Source: Eutreptiella sp. 'Long Island Sound 2002'
Taxonomy: Eukaryota > Euglenozoa > Euglenophyceae > Eutreptiales > Eutreptiaceae
Direction of reading: 5' to 3'
NCBI GenBank assembly: GCA_964036045.1
Contig: OZ038381.1
Coordinates: 111,216,922-111,280,921, forward strand
Length of the DNA stretch: 64,000 nucleotides
The translations under genes and the position numbers were made by a program. Position 1 is the first letter of the stretch. Each line of letters opens with the position of its first letter. Below the pieces are notes generated by a model. That model worked only from the letters and a program-made list of their open reading frames with translations, made no database searches and had not been told where the DNA came from. Of the stretch, positions 45,400-56,940 are shown piece after piece.

Positions 45400-46095
45400 A
45401 TTTTTTCCCAAAACTGTCCAAAGCGGCCAAACCAAGGGAAATGGGGCCTACTCTCCACATGCAGCTTGACTTTGCTATGTTAAAGAGCCCTCTAGCGCCA
45501 TCAAACTCCACCATATGACCGAGAAACACCCCCCAAATGGCCCCCACAGGCCGCAAAAAATGTGCACATTGGCTGTTATTAACTTCACACAAAGAACATG
45601 CAATATCTTGGGCTATGTGGCTCGAAATGCAATTTTGAGGGCACCTCGTCCACCCGCAACCATCAACTTCTTGTGGATTGCACCCCATGTAATTGGCCAA
45701 ACAGACACCTAGATCCTCTCATGTGGATGGGTGCCAAAATAGGTCAACAAAATTCACTAGGTGCCAAGAGAAAAAGAATTTTTTGAAAAATGATCCTAGA
45801 GCATGTGGGATGCCAAAATAAATGTTTTTGGTATGTTTTGAGCGTGTGGAGGCGCAAAAATACCCAAATGCCTTGATAATGGGCTGTCTTGGGCCGAAAA
45901 AAGGGTCAAAATGGGTCAAAATTGTGTTTTCCTAAAAATAATGTTGGAACATTTGGGGTGCACAAACAGGTGAAATGATCCCATTTTGAGCCCATCTTGC
46001 GCAATTTTGGCCCCCTCTGACGTCCTAAAGAGCCTTGAAACTGGGCATTTTGGGACCACAATGGGCTCAAAAATCGGTCAAAACAAAAAAAAACA
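45400..46095 (+). repeat. Dispersed repeat family A, copy 4
   Basis: It has CTCCACCATATGACCGAGAAA near 45506, ACACAAAGAACATGCAATATC near 45588, GAGGGCACCTCGTCCA near 45637 and GATCCTAGAGCATGTGGGATG near 45792, then ACATTTGGGGTGCACAAAC near 45950, in the order seen in copies 1 and 3. Confidence 0.7.
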
Positions 46096-46469
46096 TTTTC
46101 AGGCTAGGGTTAGGCTACAAGTAGTCATCTGCTGGTGACACAAATGCTTTTGCCTCTTTTGCAGGGCACAATGTGGTAGTAAGGGTTGCGTGTCTCTTGT
46201 TTTGCCCATTTTTGCTGATAAATATCCTAGCATTTGGCATTTGCTTCTCCGCGATCCCACCAATCTTTGTCACTCTTGGAATCTTTCGTATCCATAGTAT
46301 TCAGTTTGCTCTTCCACTTCACTGCAATCCAACTCTGAAGTCCAAAGTCTTAGACCAATGATTGTGCATTTCACTACCATGCAAGTAGAACTGCATTGAA
46401 ACTGTATAGCATGTGTTAGTGCGGTCCTTCAAATGACATGACAAGGGTACCTCGTAGGGTGTCGACGTG

Positions 46470-46735
46470 GGCTGCCCCAGGTAGATGGGGTCTGCCACAG
46501 GTAGACACTGTCTGCCCTAGGTAGACGCGAAGTGCCAATATGTGTGTGGTGTGTGGGGGGGATGTGTCAGGGGGGATGTGTGTGGAGAGTAGGTGTCGGG
46601 GCTGTGTGGGTGTGTGCGCGTGCGGGGGGGGGGGGGGGCTGCGCGGGGGGGAAGGTGGGAGGGTGTGTGTGTGTGGGGGGGGGTGGATGCGTGGGCTGTG
46701 GGGGGGGAGTGTAAGTGTGGGGGGGGCGACTAGTG
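46470..46735 (+). repeat. 20-bp triplet repeat followed by a G-rich low-complexity tract
   Basis: CTGCCCCAGGTAGA, CTGCCACAGGTAGA and CTGCCCTAGGTAGA start at 46472, 46492 and 46512 (period 20). From 46540 to 46735 the plus strand is GT/GGG-rich with a G16-type run near 46625, so it could form G-quadruplexes. A 278-codon frame on the minus strand runs through it (46416-47252); I regard that frame as an artefact. Confidence 0.8.
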
Positions 46736-46739
46736 CTAC

Positions 46740-47653
46740 ATGGCTCCCCATGTGTTTATATGCACTTTCATTACCACCAAATGATGACCCAAGCCAAACC
46801 ACGCACCCCAAGGGGTCATTAGAGGTCACCCCAAAATTGTGATTCTCCAACCAACCCATGGCATGGTAAAAACGGCTCAAATAGATCAAATCCAAACAGG
46901 CCTGCACATGTGGGAAAGCGCCACATGTGCCGTCTTTTCGGCTCGGGCTGTCCTCATCAGTGGCTTGAACACCTAAGCCCGGGGCAGACTGTTCTCCCGG
47001 CTCAGCAAGCTCCCCATCCCACCCCACCTCTGGCCGCGTGGTTGGCTGGTGCACCACCCAAAAGGCCCAAAACAGCTTGTCCGAGGGGAGGCTGCGGGCA
47101 TATTGAAAATCACCTTGCTCCAATGGCATCCCCCAACATGTCCCACCAAGCCCCTCCAGTAGCTGGGGCTGCCCCACCCTCCCTCCCTGGGAGGGGACGG
47201 CTTGTGCAACTCCACAACAGAAGCATGTCCTTTCGCAAAAGGGCGCGATCATGTGGGGTCACTTCGATAATTTTGGATCTTGTGCAAGGACGATGTTATG
47301 AGGAGATCATACACAGCCATGGCCTACACAGCCCATGGGGGGTCAACGACTGGAGGAGAGCATGTGGCTGATTCATTTTGTCGTTTACCGCCAGGATAGA
47401 TGAGGAGATTTGAGTGGACCCTTCGCCTGATAGACGCCTTGTCAACGCCCGGGAGCAAGAACTTTCGCCCAAAAATTCTTCCGGAGTCCGATCCGTCCAA
47501 ACTTGGCTCATAACTCCACTCATAAGTGACACAGCAACTAATGCTAACGCCCTAGATTTTAGTCACGAATCACAGTCATCATGCAAATGAAAAACAAGCT
47601 CGCTGCGGCGTGACGTGTGTCATGTGGACTCGTGCGCACCCTCATTCCATTGG
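46740..47653. other. Intergenic, downstream flank of the DUF5672 gene; nothing recognised
   Basis: There is no domain-bearing frame. It may include the 3' untranslated region of the minus-strand gene that ends at 47654, but I cannot identify a polyadenylation signal with confidence. Confidence 0.35.
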
Positions 47654-49644
47654 CTACTTCCGGAATAGGCTCTTGATCTCAGGGCAATGTTTCCTGAGTT
47701 CGGCCATTTGCTTCGGATGTTGGTAGGCCCAAGCCTTATGGACGCCAAAAGGAGCTGGATAGAAGGTGGTCTCCACAGCAAACTTCTTTGCGACCTTGAA
47801 AGGGGCCGGGCGGATGACCCCGTGCTTGGCCGCAAACAAACTGAAAAATTTGTCCTCGTTCAAATCCCCTGCGGCCTCGCGTGACAATTGTCGGAGCGCT
47901 TGGATCATCTTGGAACGGCGCCTCAGTGAAAAACCACCATTTTGGTGTTTGCTGCGCTGTTGCAGACGGTACGGCGGGCCTATGAAATCCCAACCGTGAC
48001 CCAAAAAATCAGACCAAGACCACGGAGAATCGGAGCAAAGGGATGAGTCCGTTTGGAAAATGAGCACGTTCTCTCCCCGGCAGCGGTTCCAAAAACTTAG
48101 GGAGTAGAAGAGATCGTTGTACATCGGGATGTCGACGTTCGTCACATTCAGATCTTCAAGCACAATGCGCCCAACCTGAAGCATGGTATATGCGCACGGA
48201 AAACAAACAAAAAGGGCGCAGAAGCCGTCCTTCACGCACCTCACAGACCAACACGCACCTAAAAAAGGCATTTCTGAACAAATAGAAGTCTGGCACGCCC
48301 GCAACATAGCGTTGACGTCACGTTTCCTCCACCGTTTCCCCTACCCTATAGATACGCACGAAAGCTCTACATTTGAAAAATCACACCGACCTCAACGTGA
48401 AGGCCCCGCTTTTGGCCCTTTTTTTCTCTGGAGAACGAGCCATCGGAAGCGAGTGGCTGGATTGATAACCGCGATTGTAATGGGGCACAAGCTCCTAAGT
48501 GGTGCATTAGGCAAAATTTTTGCATCAGACAATTAGTGGTAGCTCCAATACTATCCCTATCACTGCGTTCTTTGCAATTTACATGTGCCGTGGCAACCAT
48601 TTTGCAACATTGCATGTTTAACCACGGCAAGCATCCAAACTTGCAAGCCCATTGGTACTTGGGAGTCAGGAGTGACAAACAGATGAGGCCTAAAAGATCT
48701 TTCCACAAAATTATCCTACGTCTCCATTGAAGACGAAGCCACGAAGCCACGAAGCCACGTGTGCCGAAGGAGGTGGATATATCCGACCTACAGGGTACGC
48801 TTATATGCAAGTAGAGGCGACACCAGGCAAACAGCGATGTTCACGGAATAATCTTAGACCGAGAGTGATACAAGGGCATGGAATGCACAATCATGTGTCT
48901 TCTTGTTCGTTCATACTCACACACCCTCTCCCAGTCTGTGTGCTCACTGATGATCATGTTAGCGCAAAGAACGCGCCACCAACGGGGAAACGAACGCATT
49001 CACGGCGAGAATATAAGCTCAACAAAGTGCAACACCTCGATGAACGGCGCGTAATGCTTCTCTAAAAGCGCCTTGTTCAATGACCCGTGGAATAGTTGAA
49101 TAACCGTCTTATTCGGCAAATGCTGCAACATATGGTTTGTTACCGGGAGTAGCATCTTATGCGCCCGGACCTCGACCATGATGGCGGTGTCAAGGGTCAC
49201 ATTGCCCACACTGCCCTCCGGGATACTTTGTGAGGCATGTGATTCCGCGACGCGCCCACGGGTTGCCACCCGATGGCGGTGCTGTTGTCGAACACGGTCC
49301 GTTTGCAGCGTTTCTCCATCTTGCCATTGCCCTGAGCATTCTGGGGTAGGACCTTGGGCTACCTCTCCGTTCCATCCACAACCATGGCCCCTGGCAAGTT
49401 CGGTTGCCGGCAATCTTTGCACGTTCCCTGAAGAAGCGTTAGACGCATGCCGGGAGGAAACGTTCGATGCAACCCCAAAATTCGGGTCATAAGATAATGG
49501 GTGCAACATGCCAAGGCCAAAATTCAAGGATATTGGCCTTTGCTCTTGCATAGCTTGGAGCCCGAGAATCAAAGAAGGAACCACAAGCACCAAACCCATC
49601 ACAATGGCATGCCCGAAGCGTTGGTAGCATTCCGCATTTTCCAT
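47654..49644 (-). CDS. DUF5672 family protein, putative type II membrane glycosyltransferase (two exons, 376 residues)
   Basis: Exon 1 is 49644-49036 and exon 2 is 48175-47654. The 860-bp intron has donor GAG|GTGTTG and acceptor CTTCAG|GTTGGG, both in phase 0, so the domain reads on without a gap. Residues 12-32 form one hydrophobic segment (GLVLVVPSLILGLQAM), a signal anchor placing the rest in the Golgi/ER lumen. A Ser/His/Arg-rich stem follows to ~145. The DUF5672 domain then has VEVRAHKMLLPVTNHML, FHGSLNKALLE, VLIFQTDSSLC with D246 in a DxS motif, DFIGPPY, NGGFSLRRRSKM at 282-293, NEDKFFS at 309-315 and PFGVHKAW near 345-352. These are the family's hallmark motifs; members are predicted nucleotide-sugar-dependent glycosyltransferases, with acceptor unknown. 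No stops or frameshifts. The ATG at 49644 is the first that includes the anchor. Confidence 0.87.
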
Positions 49645-49754
49645 GCCACTCCATGCGCATCACATTAGACTCTAAGAAGAGGAGAGCGAACAAATGGGTA
49701 CCCAATTGTACTCCCCCCCCCCCGCCGCGTGACTGTAGACCCACCAGCCAAAGC

Positions 49755-49845
49755 TCATTTATAAGACCCACCCCTTTTTTGGGCCCATCCCCGGCAAAGA
49801 CAGCGAGAAGACCCACTTTCAAAAGACACTTTATAAGACCCACTT
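49755..49845 (-). promoter_or_regulatory. Candidate promoter of the DUF5672 gene: two TATA-like boxes in a short duplication
   Basis: On the minus strand GTGGGTCTTATAAATGAG (about 49772-49755) and GTGGGTCTTATAAAGTG (about 49843-49827) lie ~115 and ~185 bases upstream of the start codon. Both are preceded by the same AAGTGGGTC or GGGTGGGTC word, so the element is duplicated about 70 bases apart. The assignment is by position and motif only. Confidence 0.35.
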
Positions 49846-49869
49846 GGGAAAATTTTGCGGAGCACAAGG

Positions 49870-52120
49870 AAATGAAGCAAAAGTGTCCTCAACCTCAACC
49901 CCAGCCCCAAAAAAGACAAAAAACATTCATTGGCTACTTTGAGTGATGGGATTGTGTCATATGACTTGCCAAGTGGGCCTCAAATGCTTGCGAGACGAGA
50001 GTAATATCACACATTAATGCACCAAGTGCCGTGGGCGCATATCAAACACAATGGATGAATAAATATCGGTCATCTACAAGGCTTGGTTGCAAAAAAATCA
50101 CTTGGATTTGGATCCTCTTCTTCCAAACCTTCTTCATCATGTGGTTCTTGAATGTGTCCGTCAGATTCACTCATAATAATGACACTGAGAAAAACAATGT
50201 CAACAACTACAAAAATTTCTGTGGAATTGTACCATGAATGTAGAACCTCAAATTTTCTTCATCAATCAATCTCTTGATTCATTATATGAAAATGTGTAGT
50301 GGCATAATGATAATGTCATTGCCCCCCAAAAGGATTTGTTGGTTGAAAAATAAAACTGGATAAAAGTTGCATGACCGAAACTGGCATTCTTTGGTGCCTG
50401 AGAAGATAGATCACAGTGTGCTCCAGAACAAAGAAGTATATGACCCACTTCAAAAACACCACTATATAACACCCGGCCGGGCTAGGGGGAAAAATTATAA
50501 GACCGGGGTCTACAGCCAAGGGGGGGGGGGGGGCATTCTACCCTTTTTGCCTTTGCACGTCTTTACCTGCAATGCGAGTAATGCATAGATAGGTTTCTTC
50601 GGTTTGGAGGTTGATTGCCCACATTCATGATTTCATCAACGGTTCTATTAGTTTAGGCAAACAAACAAATTAGACAAGAAGACACACCCACATCCCAAGT
50701 TTCATCAATTTATGAAGAACTGAAAGCAAGAAGACACGTGCAATCATAGACAAGACCACTGAATACAACGGAAAGGCCGCCATTTGATGAATGAAGTGTG
50801 TCATAATTTAGTCCACCCGTTGTTGTCCGGCAACCCCCACCTTGAATCACCCTCTTTCTCAGACACTATAGCTTCGCTCTCTTTAAAGTCCGGTGTCAAC
50901 ACAACTCTCAAAATATGGAAAACCAAAGGTCCCTGCGATGCCGGAAAGTCGATCCCGTGACCGTCATTGTTGTAAAATGCTCGTATTGGACGTGTCACGC
51001 CTCCGGAGCTCATGCAATCGAGTAGTGGCCATTGTGTGCAACACCATCCGGAGCACTCACACAATCCTTCAGGGTTATTGACGCGACGTTTATGGTCTCT
51101 CTCCAATACTTCCAATATTTTCTTTAGATACCCTCTTCAGTGGCAAGGCACGGCAATGCACTTTGGTGCCATAACAACACACTGCAAATAGTAATCATGT
51201 GTGCTGATTTTCGGGTACCTGAACAATTGGTTGTTTGCTCTACACTCCATGTTGCACATATGCATGCAATTCCATGTCACACTCATGCATTTACCTCAAG
51301 GGCGTCAGGGAACCCATGCAGCACACGCCGTGAGGCGCATGGCGCAAATGGGTTGCGAGGCGGCCTTGAGAGGGCGCTTCATGAACTCATGGGTCCCCTC
51401 TTTTCATGCCCCACGGCGTGCTATGGTGGGCACCCAGGGGTGCCGGACAGTTCACCAATCAATTTCTGTTTACTGTCTACCATGCTGCTATCAATCCCAA
51501 TTTCCAACAGGCACTGTGGGTGCATGTGCAGCACTCTGTGCATTTGTGGTACCCACTAATTGGGGGATGACCTTTCATGCTGAGCTCATATATAATGTAC
51601 CTAAAATTCTCTGATGCCCCTTCAATGTGTGAGGCATAGAAGAGGCCTTTCTGGCACAGAGATGGAACCAGCAAATGCAAGCAGTGTCCTGGCATTCGGA
51701 CTCTGTGCATCAGGAAACCGCAGCAGTTGCTTGTGGGCTGGTGTGTCCCACGTCATTTTCTTTTTCATATATACTTGGATTCGTCTTACCTGTACACACA
51801 TGCATGCTTCCAGGTTTGTCCACTCTTTTCCTTCTCCCTCCACCTGCAACTCTGCACCAAGAACAAGCCAGAAATAAAGTCTGACAGATTCAATGGATGA
51901 TTTTCCTAACCTCACACCTACCATGTTGTCACACAACCGATACGGGCGGGCATGCGGTGACAGTGTCACACAGCGTCTGTCACCTCGTGCTGTCTGTCCC
52001 TGCTCCCATGGCACCCTTGCTTCTGCCTGCTATTGGTGCCAGTGGTCTTCTCTCTGCATACAATAGATGCTGGAGCTATGCGCGCTGCACATACCTCCAA
52101 TGGCAACTCCTCTCCGTTGC
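49870..52120. other. Intergenic, no recognised gene
   Basis: Mixed-composition sequence with a G13 run near 50520-50533. A minus-strand frame at 50801-51115 (EVLERDHKRRVNNPEGLCEC) looks slightly protein-like but has no family match that I know and no splice or start support. The other open frames look random. Confidence 0.35.
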
Positions 52121-52124
52121 CGCA

Positions 52125-53566
52125 TCACCTGTCCTCCCAACACGAAAATGTCATTAAAGAACAAATTTCAAATTTCATGTAACTACAGATATCCGTACAA
52201 GATATATTACTGTGCGTGTCATACCCTGTCCCCAACCTGTCCCACTTGCCTGTAAACGTGCTTATACCCCCCCCACGGTGTCCCTGCCGTGAATTTGTGG
52301 CCTTGCGCGGCCCAGGTTTGCAACCCCGGCAGTTGTATCGCCTCCTAGACCCCCCAATCCGGCTGCCACTTGCCACCCTGCGGTGGGGGCCTGTGGGACA
52401 CATGGTCAATATTACCTCTGGGTAGTCTTAGAAACATTTCGCGCACATCCAGCTCCCACATCTTCAAATCCTGTGGGTCTCTGATGCGCTTCTGCTGCAG
52501 TGTGGTGTTCATGTGTCTCACCCAGTGTTTCACATCTGACGTTTTCAACATTTTAAAGGATTGCATGCACTTCTGTCCCTGTGCAATAAATATATTCAGC
52601 GCCCTCTCCTTCGATCTTAGGGGGCTAAGGGCTCAGACTGTACAGGGTCATTATATATCTCCTCCAGCAGTTTCGCATACAGTGTCTTACATACCAGAAA
52701 CCCCTTTCCCAGGTTTTTATCCACTGGGATCCATTTCCACTGCTTGCTGAGTTTTCCCCCCACCCTCTCGAGATGCACCTGGTGCATGCGCACTGGTGTT
52801 TCTCTCTCTGCAGCATCTAAGGTATCGCTCATCGCTCTATGCATCCCTTTCCTCACCCAGCGTCTCCACTCTCCTGTGATGCCTAGAAGTCATTTATATA
52901 ATCGTGCACACATCCTCAAAATATGTCCTATTGCCTAATGTGGCACTTTTCATATCCAGGCACAGAGCTGGCACCAGTGCCAGCACGATCTGCCTGAGCT
53001 CATGTTCTGATGTGGCTGCCACACACCCTTTCACTCGTGGTAGTATGCTCGGGAGGGAGGCACACCCACACGGTGTGCCTCCTTGTGTGTGCTGTTCCTT
53101 CGTTAGTGCCGTCCCTTGCGTGAACAGTGCCCATCCCACTCACTGCTGCCTATGTGCCACAAAGCAGACCACAGTCTGCAGATACGGTCTTATGAGTTTG
53201 GGGATGGGGAGGTGTTGTATGATATCACTAACGGTGCGCTTCATGTGTGTGAGGTCCACTGTGTTCTGGTCCGGGTATGGGATGGGTATTCGCGCCGGTA
53301 GGTTCGATCAGCGGCACGCCTTCGCCACCTCCCGCAATGTGTTGCCCAATCTCTGTTTCAGAGATTCTGAGACTCTGCTAGCAGCTGACCGGAGCTGCTG
53401 CAGGTCTTCTATGGACTGCCCCCGCCATGGCTTGCTCAGTTGTTGTTGGATCAACCTTTTCACTTCATCTGTGGTAAGGGCATTCTTGGGTAGCGGCTCC
53501 GCCTTCAGTGAATGCCACTTTTTCCATGTGCGCCACCGTGGGCTACAAATCCTAGGAGCGAGTTGA
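52125..53566 (-). pseudogene. Decayed reverse-transcriptase-like gene fragment (family unassigned)
   Basis: Four protein-like pieces appear in collinear order on the minus strand, each in a different or interrupted frame. 53566-53314 has TTDEVKRLIQQQLSKPWRG and SLKQRLGNTLREVAKACR. 53265-53140 has DLTHMKRTVSDIIQHLP. 52856-52620 has QWKWIPVDKNLGKGFLVCKT. 52566-52410 has DLKMWELDVREMFLRLPRG, and after a shift RIGGSRRRYNCRGCK follows. The DKNLG box followed ~100-150 residues later by an aspartate in a WELDVREMF-type motif resembles the start of RT domains in Penelope-like and related elements; the catalytic DD box was not found. At least three frame breaks make it non-functional. Other possibilities are another RT clade. 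Confidence 0.45.
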
Positions 53567-54100
53567 GCTCGTTGCTCAGCTCAGCACCAAAGGAGGAAGA
53601 AGTGGAGGAAGAAAGCGAGGAACATGAAAAAAAAAAAAGCACGAGGAACAAGAAAAGGACGACGAAAAGGTAGCAGGGGAGGGGAAGGAGGAAGAGCCTG
53701 CAGCATCGCTGAGGTCGTGCAGGAGCACCACGTCACGGAAGGAGAGGAAGGCGGTAGGGGAGAAAGAGCAAGGGGGGGGGGGGGTTGATGATCAGGCCGG
53801 TGAGGAAGGAGAGGACCTGCTAGGGCTTCCTGCATGGGCAAAAGCAGCCGGATGGACGGCGAAGCGTCAGGAGGATGGGAGGGTCAAGTATTCGTTGAGG
53901 GACAAGAGTTAGTACAACCCCCCCTTGGCGGGTTCCCAAGAAGGCCACGGAAGAACCTGAAGAACCTGTGGCCAGGAAATGTTCCTTGAAGGACCTCAAG
54001 CTGGCTGACTCCAAGATCGGCGAGGGTAAGGGGGTGGAGACAACAGTGGACATCGACGAGGACACCGCTTTGTGGGAATACCCCCTGGTGGCCCCCTGGC
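53567..54100 (+). other. Purine-rich low-complexity region
   Basis: The plus strand is GAGGAAG-rich (53580-53830) and would encode Glu/Lys/Arg-rich peptides in any frame. No domain is visible and no gene is called. Confidence 0.5.
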
Positions 54101-54345
54101 ACTCGAACATTGATATCTAGGCCCTCCAAGGCCATAGAAACCCGTACTTTCAATCGCAAATTCATTGTTGTATGGACTGTGGTGGTCACCCGGCACTCAG
54201 ACATTGATATCGAGGCCCTTCAAGGCCATAGAAACCCGTACTTTTAATCACAAATTCATCGTTGTATGGAATGTGGTGGTTGCCTTGCACTCAAACATTC
54301 ATATCTAGGCCCTCCAAGGCCATAGAAAACCCATACTTTCAAGGG
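54101..54345 (+). repeat. 94-bp tandem repeat, about 2.6 copies
   Basis: ACTCGAACATTGATATCTAG starts at 54101, with near-identical starts at 54195 and 54289 (exact period 94). Each unit includes CCAAGGCCATAGAAACCCGTA, and the units differ by a few bases. Confidence 0.92.
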
Positions 54346-54447
54346 ATAGTGAGAGAATGGGCCTGAGTGAAGAACAGCCCTTTGGCCGCAAGCGCCAAGA
54401 CAGAACCACCACAAGGCTGTCCTGTGGGCAGTGCAACTACATCATAA

Positions 54448-55160
54448 GTGGCACGATTTTGCCAAGAGATCCTCCCAGCCGAAACGTTGGTGCTGGGTGT
54501 GCTAGATGATAGGACAGAGTGGATTGAGGCATTGATTGAACACTGTGCAGAGGGAAATGCATGTAAAGCAGAAGCATCAAAGAAACTAGGCGTGGGGACA
54601 ATGAAGCTGCAGGTGTTTGACGACCGGATTGTATGTCTGCCGACTCATGCGAAACCAAAAATTAAAGTGCAACACTATGTGGTGAATAAGGGAGCGATGG
54701 ATGTGCATAAACGGATTGCAAGCCTGAGTAGGATGAGCAAGCAAGGTAGGGGAACGTGGGAAATGCCACCGTAGCTTTGCACACACAGGCGCGTGATAGA
54801 GGGTGCGTTTTTCACGGACTTGGGGGAGGTTTTGAGTGAGGAGCGCGAGCGCATGCTGCAGGGCAGGTTGAACGGGCGAGAGTTTGCGCATAATATGGGG
54901 CAAACAAAGAGAATCATACCATACACCCCCCCACAATTGGCTGCGCAGGGTTTTTGCAATATCCAAAGCATGGAATGCACCACCGGACCGGAGAGGGTTT
55001 TTCATTTTCGTGTGTATATCAGTGGCGACATCCAAGGTGTATGTAGGGCAGACAAGATGCAGAACAGTGTAGAGGGCCGCTATGCTCCTACTCGAGGCTT
55101 GCCGCGAGCAGTTCCCGCTGGGGCTATTCCCCCGCTCGGGAGAAGCGGAAGCAGGAGCAA
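54448..55160 (+). pseudogene. Decayed gene with a GIY-YIG nuclease-like end
   Basis: A frame from 54448 (GTG; true start unknown) reads EILPAETLVLGVLDDRTEWI, then KLGVGTMKLQVFDDRIVCLP, meets one TAG at 54772-54774 and continues in the same frame as VIEGAFFTDLGEVLSEERER. At the C8 run near 54925-54932 it must change frame to continue as NWLRRVFAISKAW, then GFFIFVCISVATSKVYVGQT. This last part matches the GIY-YIG pattern: a hydrophobic strand, about ten residues, then VYVGQT, with an arginine and a helix-like RAAMLLLEACREQFP after a second stop (TAG 55069-55071). GIY-YIG nucleases occur in Penelope-like retroelements and homing endonucleases. I infer a retroelement or mobile nuclease origin. 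Confidence 0.42.
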
Positions 55161-56170
55161 GAGCAAAAGGAGAAGGAGCAATGGAAGCGAAAGGAGAAGG
55201 AGAGGAAAAACAGTCAAAGGCAGAAGCAGAAGCAGAAGGTATAGGTTGAGTGTATCCGATGTTCCGATGCATGAACTCCCACAACCAATGATGCCTTAAT
55301 AGGACCCTAACCCTTCTATTCCTAAGGAGATCTGACGCACGAAGTTGTTAGGCCATCCCCTATTAATTTGGAAGTCCAAGGGTTGGAAGGTTTGCTGAGT
55401 GATTCCCTCGCACTCCGGTTCATGGTTGGGGCCCTCATCGGATTCCCCAATGCTTTTTTGCAGAGGTTGCCGGAGACGAAGAGAGGCAGCGGGAGGAAGG
55501 GACAAGGAGACCTTTGCGGGGGCTCAATGTGCTTGGATGGGCTAGTATGCATTGCAATTGAGGAAGTGTTCCGTTGTCTCATCACACTTATCCTTATTTG
55601 TGTATGTTGCTTTCAGCTGCCCGGCAAGAGGCGGAAGAATTGGATGAGGAAAGTGGGGCTTTGAAACGGCTGCCATGACGGGAGCCACGGGAACCCAACC
55701 CCGAGCGGGAGGTGCTCGTGAAAAGCCTTCTTGGCCTGTCAAGTTCGTGCGTCAAAGGTCGTTGGGAATCAACGAAGAGGGGATGGCATATCAAGTTCGT
55801 GTGTTAGAGGTCTTTAGGAATCGGTGCATGGAAGGAGAGGCATATGAAGTTCGTGCATCAGAGGTGCTTGGGATTGATAAATGGAAGGGAAGGCCTATCA
55901 AGTTCCGATGTCAGAGGTGCTTGGGATCAACCAATGGAAGGAATGAATCCGGGAATAGAAGGAGAGGCCTATCAAGTTCGTGCATCAGAGGTGTTTGGTA
56001 TCGATGAATGGAAGGGAAGGCCTATCAAGTTGGTGTGTCAATGAATAGGGGGATATGTGTTGTTAGCTTAGCGTCTGCTTTGGTTTCTGCTGCTGCTCCT
56101 GCTTCCACTTCTCGGCCTATCAAGTTCATGCGCTAGAGATCCTTGGAAATGCATGGTGGGGGCCTATCAA
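55120..56170 (+). repeat. Repeat family C: CCTATCAAGTTCGTGCATCAGAGG units
   Basis: Many degenerate copies of a ~60-75-base unit built on ATCAAGTTCGTGCATCAGAGG and GGGATCGATGAATGGAAGG fill 55735-56060. A longer family module (AGAAGCGGAAGCAGGAGCAAGAGC, then CCGATGTTCCGATGCATGAACTC, then GATGCCTTAATAGGACC) lies at 55140-55370. It recurs in the same orientation at 60117-60290, with a further piece at 59995-60110. 56060-56170 is partly inverted (CTTCTCGGCCTATCAAGTT). Confidence 0.75.
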
Positions 56171-56269
56171 GTTCGTGCCTCAGAGGCTAAGAGATGGGCC
56201 TATCACGTTCTCGTCAATGAACACGGCGATGGACCTACCCTCGTTGGCTTATCCCTTTTTTGAGCGGCT

Positions 56270-56940
56270 CAGCATGTGCTTCTACTTTTGCTTCACCTCC
56301 TCCTACTTCCCCTTCTCTTGCTCCGGCTCTTGGTGCTTCTGGTGGTCCTCCTTTTGCGACGACAGTGATAGCCCGTCCGTGTCAACAAATAGTGCCGTTC
56401 GAAATCGTGTATCGAGAGGACGTGTCACATACTTTGCTCTACCATGGTCAGGTTCTCTTCGGCTACTAGTTCTCGTGCTTGTCCTTCTGCTTCTTGTACC
56501 CCTGGTGTCTCTGCTGCTTCTCCTTCTGCGACGACAATGATAGGCCGTTGGCATCAACAAATAGCGCCTATCAAGTTCGTGCATCGAGAGGACGTGTCAC
56601 ATACCTTGCTGTGCCATAGTCAGGTTCTCTTCCACAACTGGTTTTTCTGCTTGTCCTTCTGCTGGCGTGCTCATGGTACCTCTAGCACTCCCCCTTTTGC
56701 GAGGACAATGAGAGGCCGTCCGCATCAAGAAATAGGGCCTATGAAGTTTGTGCGTCGCGAGGACGTGTCACATACCTTGCTCTATCATAGTTGGGTTCTC
56801 TTCAGCTACTGCTTGTCCTTTTGCTTATGGTGCTTATAGTGCTTTTGGAGCTTGTCAGTCTGCAACGCAAAAGATAGGGGTATCCCATCCCACGCGATCA
56901 ACAAATATAGGGCTTGTCAAATTCATGTGTCACGGGGCAC
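56270..56940 (+). repeat. ~172-bp tandem repeat, about 3.5 copies
   Basis: The word CGAGAGGACGTGTCACATAC recurs near 56413, 56585 and 56757 (spacing 172). Each is preceded by a TGATAGGCCGTCCGCATCAACAAATAG-type stretch (in variants) and followed by CTACCATGGTCAGGTTCTCTTC variants. The last unit near 56880-56940 is diverged. Frames through it are coincidental. Confidence 0.85.

Noticed and set aside
46416-47252. 278-codon minus-strand ORF
   Set aside because: Half of it is the complement of a GT/G-rich low-complexity tract (PPHTHTLPPSPP-like) and no domain or splice support is visible.
53581-53841. Leu/Phe/Pro-rich minus-strand ORF and Glu/Lys-rich plus-strand frame
   Set aside because: Both follow from a purine-rich low-complexity stretch.
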